From: Clostridium sp.
Lineage (GTDB): Bacteria; Bacillota; Clostridia; Lachnospirales; Lachnospiraceae
Reading direction: 5' to 3'
Assembly (NCBI GenBank): GCA_023664385.1
Contig: JAMPFU010000020.1
Location: 1-49,302, forward strand
DNA length: 49,302 nt
Below are positions 18,829 through 26,348 of the stretch, in pieces. The translations under genes and the position numbers were made by a program. The number at the start of each line of letters is the position of its first letter. Positions within the stretch are counted from its first letter, which is position 1. The notes beneath the pieces were generated by a model, which searched no databases, was not told the origin of the DNA, and worked only from the letters and a program-made list of their open reading frames with translations.

Positions 18829-19283
18829 GGCTGCCACACCTACGGACAACCCTGACAGTTGTATGTGCGTAAAACCCTTCGTACACGTTGGTACTCGAAT
18901 TGCCTTGTACGGATTAGATGATACAGTAACAAAAAACACGCTTTCGCTCATCTCCGACGTAACGGTACTAAGAGTTGGTGCATGAGAATGTTTATACGGG
19001 CAACCAAAACCGTTTGGAGACGTCGGTACTTAAATTGCCGGTCCCAGTTATTCCTTTTATATAAGGATAGCTTAGACCGGCAATTTTTAGTACCGTTACG
19101 TCGGAGACGAGCGAAAGCGTGTTTTGGTTGCCTGTATAAGACATTCCCTGCACCAACTCAAGTACCGACGTCTCCAAACGGTTTTTTGTTACTGTATATC
19201 TATCCGTACTGGCAATTCTTAGTACCAGTATGCCTAAGAATACGCACATACAACCGTCAGGGTTATCTGTAGGTGCGGCAGCC
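18829..19283. repeat. Fold-back element C (455 bp nested palindrome at convergent gene ends)
   Basis: The outer 43-nt arms, 18829-18871 and 19241-19283, match with four mismatches (GGCTGCC start, GTTGTATGTGCGTA end). The arms stay complementary to an apical hairpin, AAATTGCCGGTC (19032-19043) with GACCGGCAATTT (19075-19086). Two motifs occur in both orientations: GACGTCGGTACTTA (19019-19032; inverted near 19162) and TTAGTACCGTTACGTCGG... (19087-19120; inverted near 18938-18972). The element is thus a hairpin nested inside copies of itself. The 34-nt core 19087-19120 is identical to 12455-12488 in element A. It exactly fills the gap between the kinase stop and the end of the minus-strand gene. 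It may serve as a two-way terminator. Confidence 0.88.
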
Positions 19284-19286
19284 TCT

Positions 19287-20405
19287 TTAATGCTGGATTG
19301 TAATGCTGCCCATATCGCAGTCTATTTCAATCATTGTATTTCCACTGTCGTTATATGCTCTGCCCATGTTTGCACCGTTGATGGTTACGCTGCCCATGTC
19401 ACAGTCAAGGTCAAAGCCGCAGCGTGCGTTTCCTGTAAGCGAGATTGTGGCATTTCCCATGTCAAGGTCTGCTGTCAGCCTGTCTTCTATATGTGTATCA
19501 GACATATCAAGCCCGCCCATATCAAGACTTACATCAGCAGATGAAATATCGGTATTTAAAATGTCGATGCCGCCCATGTCAAGGTCAGCGTCAATTTGAC
19601 CTATCACACAGCCCGTTATATCCATGCTACCCATGTCAAGGTCAGCATCAATTTTGTTGATTGTACAGTCTGTTATACTTAAGCTGCCCATATCAAGGTC
19701 AATGTCCATATTGTTTATGGCTGCATCGGAAACCTCAATGCCGCCCATATCAAGCTTTGTCGTCAGGCTGTTTATGTCAGCACCCGCAGGGTAATAAATA
19801 TTGATATAGTCGTCAGGCTTATCGTTTATTCCAAAGCTTAACCGTACAAAGGTCCATGCGCTGTCATCAAATATCAATTTTTTGTTATGTATTTTATAAA
19901 GCGTACGCTTGCTGCTTGTTATGCTGTATTCAATATAGTAATCATCAGAAGGGATAAGATATACCGTGGCATATTGTGCGTCTATGTCTATATTGTCAAT
20001 TTCTTCTATTTTGGTCTTTGCAAGTGTAGTTACCTGCCCTGAGTCGCCGATAGCAAGACGGTTTGCGTTATCATCCCAATAAAGAACATGTCCCGAAAGT
20101 CCGAGCAAAGCAAAAAATCCCACAAAAACAACGATAAATAAAATTATAATAGTAAAAATAATTCTTCGTAAGGGATGCTTTTTCTTGCCCTTTTGTGGAG
20201 CAGGAGAGGATTTTTCACCCAGCTCCGTATCTATGATATTGCTTGCAAGATCCTTTGGAGTTCCAAGCTTTTCAATCAAATCCTCGCCGTTTGCCACAAG
20301 CTTTGCCGTATGGTCATTATAAAATTCAAGAATTTTCGTTTTGCGGTCCATAGGAAGGACTGCAAGGTAGCTGCCAAGCTCAGTTAAATATTTATCTCTG
20401 TTCAT
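19287..20405 (-). CDS. DUF1700/HAAS-type membrane protein with DUF4097-like repeat domain
   Basis: The 372-aa protein starts at 20405 behind GAGGGG. Residues 1-75 resemble the HAAS/DUF1700 helical domain (NRDKYLTELGSYLAVLP, YNDHTAKL). One membrane helix lies at about 84-106 (IIFTIIILFIVVFVGFFALLG). The rest is a DUF4097-like beta-solenoid built on a repeated xxDLDMGxxxI unit of about 20 residues, present at least six times. Such proteins are often encoded after a PadR regulator and respond to envelope stress; no PadR gene is adjacent here. A promoter with an operator-like palindrome lies upstream at 20491-20531. Function is unknown. Confidence 0.75.
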   Translation of the reverse strand: MNRDKYLTELGSYLAVLPMDRKTKILEFYNDHTAKLVANGEDLIEKLGTPKDLASNIIDTELGEKSSPAPQKGKKKHPLRRIIFTIIILFIVVFVGFFALLGLSGHVLYWDDNANRLAIGDSGQVTTLAKTKIEEIDNIDIDAQYATVYLIPSDDYYIEYSITSSKRTLYKIHNKKLIFDDSAWTFVRLSFGINDKPDDYINIYYPAGADINSLTTKLDMGGIEVSDAAINNMDIDLDMGSLSITDCTINKIDADLDMGSMDITGCVIGQIDADLDMGGIDILNTDISSADVSLDMGGLDMSDTHIEDRLTADLDMGNATISLTGNARCGFDLDCDMGSVTINGANMGRAYNDSGNTMIEIDCDMGSITIQH

Positions 20406-20490
20406 AAAATCGTTACCCCTCTAAATAGTTTTAAACACAGTCAATTGCAAAACACAGGTTTTAATAACAAATATTGCAATTAACTATGTC

Positions 20491-20531
20491 TTAACACTCA
20501 ATAGTGTAAACACAAATGATAAGGTTGTCAA
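20491..20531 (-). promoter_or_regulatory. Promoter with operator-like palindrome for the DUF4097-like gene
   Basis: On the minus strand TTGACA (20526-20531) and TACACT (20503-20508) are spaced 17 nt. The -10 overlaps an inverted repeat, TTAACACT (20491-20498), CAAT, AGTGTAAA (20503-20510). A repressor bound there would block the polymerase. The regulator is not identified. Confidence 0.55.
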
Positions 20532-20658
20532 ATTAATTTCTCAAAATATTGGTCTGCAAGCCGTAATAATATGCTTGCAACAGTAGCGGCTTTATAATAA
20601 AATGGATTGATGAAGAAAAGTTTAGATGTGGTGATGTTCAAAACAGGAGGATAAAAAT

Positions 20659-21372
20659 ATGGAAATGAAACAACTTGCAGATGAGCTTAGCCAAACCTCA
20701 TATCCGGGCAGGGGAATTGTCATAGGGAAAACGCCTGACGGAAAAAAGGCTGCCATAGCGTACTTTATCATGGGAAGAAGTGTCAACAGCAGAAACCGTA
20801 TATTTGTTGAGGACGGCGAGGGAATAAGAACGGAAGCCTTTGATCCATCCAAGCTTGAGGATCCAAGTCTTATCATATATGCACCGGTAAGGGTTTTAGG
20901 AAACAAGACAATCGTTACAAACGGAGATCAGACCGATACCATATATGAGCTTATGGATAAGCAGTTTACATTTGAGCAGGCACTCCGTACAAGAGAGTTT
21001 GAGCCTGACGCACCAAATTACACGCCTAGAATTTCAGGAATACTTCATTTTGACAATGGAAATTATAACTATGCAATGTCCATACTAAAGAGCAACAATG
21101 GAAATCCTGACGCCTGCAACCGATATACCTTTGCATATTCAAATCCTGCTGCGGGAGAGGGACATTTTATCCATACTTACATGGGAGACGGCAATCCCCT
21201 TCCAAGCTTTGAGGGCGAGCCTGTGCTTGTTGACATTCCAAATGACATAAACGAGTTTGCCGACATTGTGTGGAACAATTTGGATGAGGAAAACAAGGTG
21301 TCGCTGTTTGTCCGCTATATCAATATTGAGGACGGTACATACGAGAGCAAAATTATAAATAAAAATAAGTAG
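20659..21372 (+). CDS. IMP cyclohydrolase, PurO-like
   Basis: The 237-aa protein starts at ATG 20659, with AGGAGG just upstream. It reads as the archaeal-type IMP cyclohydrolase (PurO family), an Ntn-hydrolase-fold enzyme closing FAICAR to IMP, the last purine step: YPGRGIVIGKTPDGKKA, YFIMGRSVNSRNRIF and the middle PNYTPRISGIL segment. Most bacteria instead use the N-terminal domain of bifunctional PurH. The next gene encodes a separate AICAR transformylase, supporting the call. The two are 101 nt apart, and no clear terminator separates them. Confidence 0.82.
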   Translation: MEMKQLADELSQTSYPGRGIVIGKTPDGKKAAIAYFIMGRSVNSRNRIFVEDGEGIRTEAFDPSKLEDPSLIIYAPVRVLGNKTIVTNGDQTDTIYELMDKQFTFEQALRTREFEPDAPNYTPRISGILHFDNGNYNYAMSILKSNNGNPDACNRYTFAYSNPAAGEGHFIHTYMGDGNPLPSFEGEPVLVDIPNDINEFADIVWNNLDEENKVSLFVRYINIEDGTYESKIINKNK

Positions 21373-21473
21373 TTAGCTGTGAAGCTCCTTTTTTTCTAAC
21401 GTCCGTTGTACAACCATGTTTTGAAAATAAGTAGTTTCGCAAACGCCTAACCAAAAAAAGAGAGGAATTTATC

Positions 21474-22652
21474 ATGAACGAAATCGAATTAAAATACGGC
21501 TGCAACCCGAACCAAAAACCATCAAGAGTATACATGAAGGAGGGAGGCAATCTTCCGATAGAAATTTTAAACGGCAAGCCGGGCTACATAAACCTTTTGG
21601 ATGCATTTAACGGCTGGCAGCTTGTAAAGGAGCTGAAAAAGGCAACGGGACTTCCTGCGGCAACCTCCTTTAAGCACGTATCTCCCGCAGGGGCGGCAGT
21701 GGGACTTCCATTGAACGATGTGGAGAGAAAAATATATTGGGTTGACGACATGGGCGAGCTTACCCCACTTGCAAATGCGTATGCAAGGGCGAGAGGCGCA
21801 GACAGAATGTCGTCATTTGGAGATTTTATATCACTTTCCGATTGCTGCGACGTCGCAACTGCAAAGCTGATAAAGCGTGAGGTTTCAGATGGAATAATTG
21901 CGCCGGGATATGAGCCTGAGGCGCTGGAAATTCTTTCGGCAAAGAAAAAAGGAAACTACTGCGTAATAAAAATAGATGAAAATTATGTCCCTGCCGCGAT
22001 TGAGACAAAGGATGTGTTTGGGGTAACCTTTGAGCAGGGAAGAAATGAGCTTGTTATCGACGACGCTCTTTTTGCAAATATAGTTACCCAAAATAAAAAC
22101 ATGACGGAGCAGGCAAGGATAGACCTTGCCATAGCAATGATTACATTAAAGTACACGCAATCCAATTCCGTATGCTATGCAAAGGGAGGTCAGGCAATCG
22201 GCATCGGTGCAGGTCAGCAGTCGAGAATACACTGCACAAGACTTGCAGGTCAAAAAGCAGATAATTGGTTTTTGCGTCAGTCACCAAAGGTGCTTGCCCT
22301 TCCGTTTAAGGATAATATTGGACGTGCAGACAGGGATAATACGATAGACGTTTACATGAGCGACGATTACATGGACGTGCTTGCAGACGGCATATGGGAG
22401 AAATTTTTTACTGAAAAGCCTGAGGTATTTACAAGGGAGGAAAAACGTGCATGGCTTGACAAGATGCAGGACGTAGCCCTTGGCTCAGACGCATTTTTCC
22501 CATTTGGAGATAACATAGAAAGGGCAGCAAAAAGCGGCGTAAAATATATCGCCCAGCCGGGCGGCTCCATCCGTGACGATAACGTAATTGAAACCTGCGA
22601 CAGGTATGATATGGTAATGTGCTTTACGGGTATCAGGCTGTTCCACCATTAG
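21474..22652 (+). CDS. purH: AICAR formyltransferase (stand-alone)
   Basis: The 392-aa protein starts at ATG 21474 behind AGAGAGGA. It matches the transformylase half of PurH: LKYGCNPNQKPS, LNGKPGYINLLDAFNGWQLV, SFKHVSPAGAAVG (with the catalytic Lys-His pair), YTQSNSVCYAKGGQAIGIGAGQQSR and the C-terminal FFPFGDNIERAAKSGVKYIAQPGGS. It transfers formyl from 10-formyl-THF to AICAR, giving FAICAR for the PurO-like enzyme encoded just upstream. It lacks the MGS-like IMP cyclohydrolase domain, hence the short length against about 510 residues for bifunctional PurH. The symbol is used for the transformylase activity only. Confidence 0.9.
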   Translation: MNEIELKYGCNPNQKPSRVYMKEGGNLPIEILNGKPGYINLLDAFNGWQLVKELKKATGLPAATSFKHVSPAGAAVGLPLNDVERKIYWVDDMGELTPLANAYARARGADRMSSFGDFISLSDCCDVATAKLIKREVSDGIIAPGYEPEALEILSAKKKGNYCVIKIDENYVPAAIETKDVFGVTFEQGRNELVIDDALFANIVTQNKNMTEQARIDLAIAMITLKYTQSNSVCYAKGGQAIGIGAGQQSRIHCTRLAGQKADNWFLRQSPKVLALPFKDNIGRADRDNTIDVYMSDDYMDVLADGIWEKFFTEKPEVFTREEKRAWLDKMQDVALGSDAFFPFGDNIERAAKSGVKYIAQPGGSIRDDNVIETCDRYDMVMCFTGIRLFHH

Positions 22653-22716
22653 ACAATAGATTATGATATAAATAGCTTTGATGCAGCTGTTTCTTTGCGA
22701 AGGGGGAGGTTTGAAG

Positions 22717-23175
22717 GTGAAAAGGTTAGGGGCTTTTAGTATTTGTATGCTTCTATTAATGCTTGTGTTATGTGCATGTCAGGAAAAAGAACAGCAGGGT
22801 GCTTCGGATTCCTCGGACGCAGCTGTTTTGTCTGATTTGATATTGCTGCAAAACATTTTGCCGGGATTAGAAGACGTGGAAAAAACATGTTGGGTTGAAA
22901 AAACGATAGGCAATCCAAACGTAGTTGGACCGACTGATTATAGTGAAGTTGGTTACGCAAAATTGACAGACGCCAAGGCAAAAGAAATCCTGAATGCATA
23001 CACATGGACTGATGTATCTTTTGAGGCACAGGCAGAAGCTATTGATATATCTGAATTAAGCGAATCAAAATGGATGGTCTGCAAGGATTTTACAAATGAA
23101 GTGTTGGCAAATTCTTACATGGGAACGGTCTATTTCGACGGCTCTACGGTTTGGTTTGATGTAACAACGAAGTAG
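22717..23175 (+). CDS. Small lipoprotein of unknown function
   Basis: The best start is GTG 22717, 7 nt after GGGGGAGG (22702-22709), giving 152 aa. A basic start (MKRLG) and hydrophobic stretch end in LVLCAC, a plausible lipobox with the second Cys as the lipidated residue. The mature part, about 130 residues, has the order acidic linker, LLQNILPGLEDVEKTCWVE, then alternating strands ending in YFDGSTVWFDVTTK. I recognise no family. It probably sits on the outer face of the membrane. A terminator-like hairpin follows at 23272-23319. Confidence 0.7.
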   Translation: MKRLGAFSICMLLLMLVLCACQEKEQQGASDSSDAAVLSDLILLQNILPGLEDVEKTCWVEKTIGNPNVVGPTDYSEVGYAKLTDAKAKEILNAYTWTDVSFEAQAEAIDISELSESKWMVCKDFTNEVLANSYMGTVYFDGSTVWFDVTTK

Positions 23176-23271
23176 AAGTGTGTTGAAGACTGTCAGTATA
23201 GACAATATTAAAAAATCAATAACGCAACAGGACAGTTAAGGTTATTAAAATATCTGCCGATATAGCATATG

Positions 23272-23338
23272 AGGAAGTCTGTCATGCATTGGGAAACTTT
23301 CCAATCGGACAGACTTCTTTGGGTAAAAGGATTTGCCC
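23272..23338 (+). terminator. Stacked hairpins, possible terminator after the lipoprotein
   Basis: GAAGTCTGTC (23274-23283) pairs with GACAGACTTC (23308-23317), with inner ATTGG/CCAAT, followed by CTTTGGG. A second hairpin, GGGTAAA (23321-23327) with TTTGCCC (23332-23338), follows at once. A near-palindrome GGTGTATACATGCACC lies at 23351-23366. The T-run is poor, so this could instead be a leader structure of the next gene. No known riboswitch consensus was recognised. Confidence 0.4.
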
Positions 23339-23394
23339 GTAACTCGCGATGGTGTATACATGCACCGAATTATGGTTAGAAAGGATGCGATACC

Positions 23395-24564
23395 ATGATT
23401 ATTAATTCAAGCACTGTAGCTATGTCTTCCAATAGGAGCTACAGTAGTATCAGACAGGAGGAGCAGGTTTCTGTCCAGGAGAGAAACGGTACTGCTTCTG
23501 TCACGCTCAACATTTCCCAGGAATCCAAAAACATGATGGAGCAAATCAAGGCATACAAGGAACAGCAGAAGGAAAAAGAGCAGGAGAACCAAAAACGTCA
23601 GATTGACAATTTAAGGGACAGCGCCCGCAGGCATGTTGGTGGTGCAGACGGAAAAAATGGTCAGTTTGAGGTAAGGGAGGATCCTAAGCTTCAAATGCTC
23701 AGAACTCTTTTAGAATCCTTCAGGAAAGCCTTTGGACGTGGAAAATATGTCAAAAACAATAGCTTTGATTACCTTGAGAAAGCCCTTAGGGCATCATCAA
23801 GAACATTAGAGCTTCAGGGAAGCCTGACATTAAAGGGCAATGACGTGGTTGATATGGGAAGTGGAGCAGGCAGCCGTACAGTGAGCAATGTGAGTACGAT
23901 GACCCGTACAACAGTTACCTCAGGCTTTTTTGCTGAGACGGAGCATACCGCTTACGAGGCAAAGGGCGTTGCAAAAACTGCTGACGGAAGGGAAATCAGC
24001 TTTGGTGTAACCGTGGAGATGTCAAGGGGCTTTTGTGAACGCTATGAAACGCTTACACAGGAGACACTTACGCTTTGCGACCCGCTTGTCATCAATCTTG
24101 ACAGCAATACTGCAAGTGTATCAGACATGAAATTTCTGTTTGACCTGGACGCAGACGGAGAGGAAGAAGAAATGTCTTTTGCAGGAAAGGGAAGTGGATT
24201 TATTGCTTTGGACAAAAACGGCGATGGAAAGATAAACGATGGCTCCGAGCTGTTTGGTACAAAGAGCGGGGACGGCTTCGCTGACCTTGCCGCTTATGAT
24301 GAGGACGGCAACGGCTGGATTGATGAGGCAGACAGCATTTATAAGGATCTCAGGGTATGGACAAAGGACGAAAAGGGAAACGATATCCTGATAGACCTAA
24401 AATCGGCAGATGTAGGAGCGCTATATCTGGGAAATGCCTCCACAGAGTTTTCCTTGAATAATATGGAGACAAACAAGACGAACGCAGTTATCAGAAGCAC
24501 CGGCGTTTATCTAAAGGAAAGCGGCGGCATTGGCACGATGCAGCACGTTGATTTGGCTGTTTAA
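23395..24564 (+). CDS. EF-hand-like calcium-binding repeat protein
   Basis: The 389-aa protein starts at ATG 23395 after GAAAGGATG. It has no signal peptide. An N-terminal polar, Ser-rich part leads to a Lys/Glu/Gln-rich coiled coil (about 45-85, EQIKAYKEQQKEKEQEN). The C-terminal third has three acidic loops of calcium-binding type: DLDADGEEEE, DKNGDGKINDGSELFG (a near-perfect EF-hand loop) and DEDGNGWIDEADSIY. Similar proteins of unknown role occur in Clostridia and relatives. Stacked hairpins lie in the 5' leader (23321-23366). Location in the cell is uncertain; the function is not assigned. Confidence 0.72.
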   Translation: MIINSSTVAMSSNRSYSSIRQEEQVSVQERNGTASVTLNISQESKNMMEQIKAYKEQQKEKEQENQKRQIDNLRDSARRHVGGADGKNGQFEVREDPKLQMLRTLLESFRKAFGRGKYVKNNSFDYLEKALRASSRTLELQGSLTLKGNDVVDMGSGAGSRTVSNVSTMTRTTVTSGFFAETEHTAYEAKGVAKTADGREISFGVTVEMSRGFCERYETLTQETLTLCDPLVINLDSNTASVSDMKFLFDLDADGEEEEMSFAGKGSGFIALDKNGDGKINDGSELFGTKSGDGFADLAAYDEDGNGWIDEADSIYKDLRVWTKDEKGNDILIDLKSADVGALYLGNASTEFSLNNMETNKTNAVIRSTGVYLKESGGIGTMQHVDLAV

Positions 24565-24586
24565 CGAAGGGGGTTAAATCTAATCA

Positions 24587-25024
24587 ATGAAAAAAATATA
24601 TGAAGGATATCATTCAAATAAGATAGGTTTTTATGCAGCATTATGTATATATTCAGAAGTGATTTCTGTATTTTGTATTGGATTATTTTCTAGTGTGCTG
24701 GCAGCAGAAATCTCTGCTCCGGGTAGTCCTGAGCTTGTTACGGATTTATCAGTGTCAGGAAGTGCCATATTTATAAGCATAATGACTGTCGGAATAGTTC
24801 TGTTATTAACACCTGCGATTTGGTTGACTGTAAAAGCAGTAAGGGATAAGGTAAAAGCAGGACAAATATTTGCAATATGGGTATGTGTGACAGCTGCCTG
24901 TGCTTTGGGAGTTATATTGGATTTAAACGGCTGGAATCCAATGAGTAAGCTGTCGGATGTATTGATTAGTTTTTTAGATGGTAAATTTCATATATTTGTA
25001 ACCTCCTACAAGCCGCTTATGTAA
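24587..25024 (+). CDS. Small membrane protein, function unknown
   Basis: The 145-aa frame starts at ATG 24587, 22 nt after the EF-hand-like gene; a GGGGG run upstream is the only ribosome-site candidate and is rather distant. Three hydrophobic segments are clear, at about residues 13-40, 60-82 and 93-112. The C-terminus ends in a short polar stretch. No family was recognised. Position before a strong terminator (25075-25116) suggests it is the last gene of the unit beginning at 23395. Confidence 0.6.
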   Translation: MKKIYEGYHSNKIGFYAALCIYSEVISVFCIGLFSSVLAAEISAPGSPELVTDLSVSGSAIFISIMTVGIVLLLTPAIWLTVKAVRDKVKAGQIFAIWVCVTAACALGVILDLNGWNPMSKLSDVLISFLDGKFHIFVTSYKPLM

Positions 25025-25074
25025 TCTTGTAAAAAGACAATGGTTACATAAACAAGAAACAGCACATATGCATG

Positions 25075-25116
25075 GGCTGTCACATTATAAATATTTTTAA
25101 TGTGACAGCCTGTTTT
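25075..25116 (+). terminator. Strong intrinsic terminator
   Basis: GGCTGTCACATT (25075-25086) pairs perfectly with AATGTGACAGCC (25099-25110), loop 12 nt, then TGTTTT. It closes the unit upstream of nadA. Confidence 0.8.
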
Positions 25117-25155
25117 GTGTATAAATGTTCATCGTGACCTCATGCAATGTGTTGC

Positions 25156-25184
25156 TTGTTCCCGAAATAGATTTATGCTATTAT
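25156..25184 (+). promoter_or_regulatory. nadA promoter, extended -10
   Basis: TTGTTC (25156-25161) and TATTAT (25179-25184) are 17 nt apart, with TGC immediately before the -10. Transcription would start near 25191, before the palindrome at 25209. Confidence 0.6.
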
Positions 25185-25208
25185 GAAAAAAATAATTATG
25201 AAGAATAT

Positions 25209-25225
25209 ATACTGTCTGACAGTAT
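25209..25225. promoter_or_regulatory. Operator-like palindrome upstream of nadA
   Basis: ATACTGTC-T-GACAGTAT is a perfect 17-bp palindrome about 20 nt after the predicted start of transcription. The position suits a roadblock repressor. NAD synthesis genes of Firmicutes are often controlled by NiaR; whether this is a NiaR site is inference. Confidence 0.55.
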
Positions 25226-25264
25226 GACGCCGATTGGTATTTACCGGTTGGAAGGAGAGAAAAA

Positions 25265-26179
25265 ATGAAATTATCTGAGATGCAGGATGAAATTATACGA
25301 ATGAAAAAGGAGCAGGACGTGTGTATTCTCGCCCATGCTTACCAAAGCCACGACATATGGGAGGTGGCAGACTATATAGGCGATTCCTATGGTCTTGCAA
25401 AGGAAGCCATGCATGCACCGCAGAACACTGTCATTATGTGCGGCGTAAGGTTTATGGCAGAAACCGTAAAGCTGTTGTCCCCTGATAAAAGGGTGCTGCT
25501 TCCGAAGCCAAATGCAGGATGTCCGATGGCAGAGCAGTTTACAGTGGAGGACGTTGAAGCACTGAAAAAGGAAAATCCCGGCTACAGCGTGGTGGCGTAC
25601 ATTAATACAACTGCCGCCCTTAAAACGGTATGCGACGTCTGTGTAACATCGGCATCGGCAGTTACTATAGTAAAGAACATGAATACCGATAAAATCATAT
25701 TTATCCCCGACATTAACTTGGGAGGCTGGGTAAAAAAGCAGTTTCCAAATAAGGATATAAAGCTTTTCAACGGCGGCTGCCCTGCACATGGGATGGTTAC
25801 AGGAGAGGAAGCATTCACTGTAAAGCAAGCACACCCTGACGCACTTTTGCTTGTGCATCCTGAATGTAACAGCGAAGTAACGGCGCTTGCTGATTATGTG
25901 GGAAGCACAACAGGAATCATGGACTATGTGGAAAAGAGCGATGCGAAGGAATTTATCATAGGAACCGAAAACAGCATAGTTTCCCATCTTCAGCTTGCAC
26001 ACCCGGATAAGCGTTTTTATGAGCTGTCCAAAGGGCTGATATGCGGGGACATGAAGCTTACCACAATCGGCGATATATATGGCTGTCTGAAAGGTATGGC
26101 AGGCGAGGAAATTGTTATGGACGGCGATACGATGAAAAAGGCAAGGCACTGTATAGATGAAATGTTAAAACTTGGTTAA
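25265..26179 (+). CDS. nadA: Quinolinate synthase
   Basis: The 304-aa protein starts at ATG 25265 behind GGAAGGAGAG. It is the short form of NadA, which condenses iminoaspartate with dihydroxyacetone phosphate to quinolinate for NAD synthesis, using one 4Fe-4S cluster. Expected cluster ligands are Cys86 (NAGCPMAEQ), Cys172 (NGGCPAHG) and Cys260 (LICGDMK), with the usual spacing of about 86-88. AHAYQ near the start and VHPECNSEV are also typical. nadB and nadC, often next to it, are absent here, so they must lie elsewhere or quinolinate has another source. A promoter and palindromic operator precede it. Confidence 0.95.
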   Translation: MKLSEMQDEIIRMKKEQDVCILAHAYQSHDIWEVADYIGDSYGLAKEAMHAPQNTVIMCGVRFMAETVKLLSPDKRVLLPKPNAGCPMAEQFTVEDVEALKKENPGYSVVAYINTTAALKTVCDVCVTSASAVTIVKNMNTDKIIFIPDINLGGWVKKQFPNKDIKLFNGGCPAHGMVTGEEAFTVKQAHPDALLLVHPECNSEVTALADYVGSTTGIMDYVEKSDAKEFIIGTENSIVSHLQLAHPDKRFYELSKGLICGDMKLTTIGDIYGCLKGMAGEEIVMDGDTMKKARHCIDEMLKLG

Positions 26180-26197
26180 TTTTACTTGAATATTATG

Positions 26198-26226
26198 TTG
26201 AAAAAAATGTAAACAAAGAGTAAGAT
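26198..26226 (+). promoter_or_regulatory. Promoter for the trkA operon
   Basis: TTGAAA (26198-26203) and TAAGAT (26221-26226) are spaced 17 nt. The leader of about 115 nt contains a possible hairpin with CAACAG/CTGTTG ends near 26253-26279. Confidence 0.5.
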
Positions 26227-26348
26227 ATATTTCATTAGAAAATTGTCAAAGGTCAACAGGCTGTGTCAGCCCGTCTGTTGTAAACAAATTTGGAATGGCT
26301 GATATTTAAGCAGGGTTGTGTCAACGTTCAAAGGTAGGAGATATAAAA

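Noticed and set aside
18982-19660. Open frames of about 70-105 aa across fold-back C and opposite the DUF4097-like gene
   Set aside because: They are by-products of the repeats: the antisense of the DLDMG ladder gives repetitive Met/Pro/Cys-rich peptides with no start signals.
23321-23366. Riboswitch before the EF-hand-like gene
   Set aside because: Hairpins are present but match no riboswitch consensus I know, including the cyclic-di-GMP types; kept only as unassigned structure.
25271-26149. 292-aa open frame opposite nadA
   Set aside because: It is the shadow of nadA codon use, Cys/His-rich and without a ribosome site, while nadA itself has all catalytic residues.
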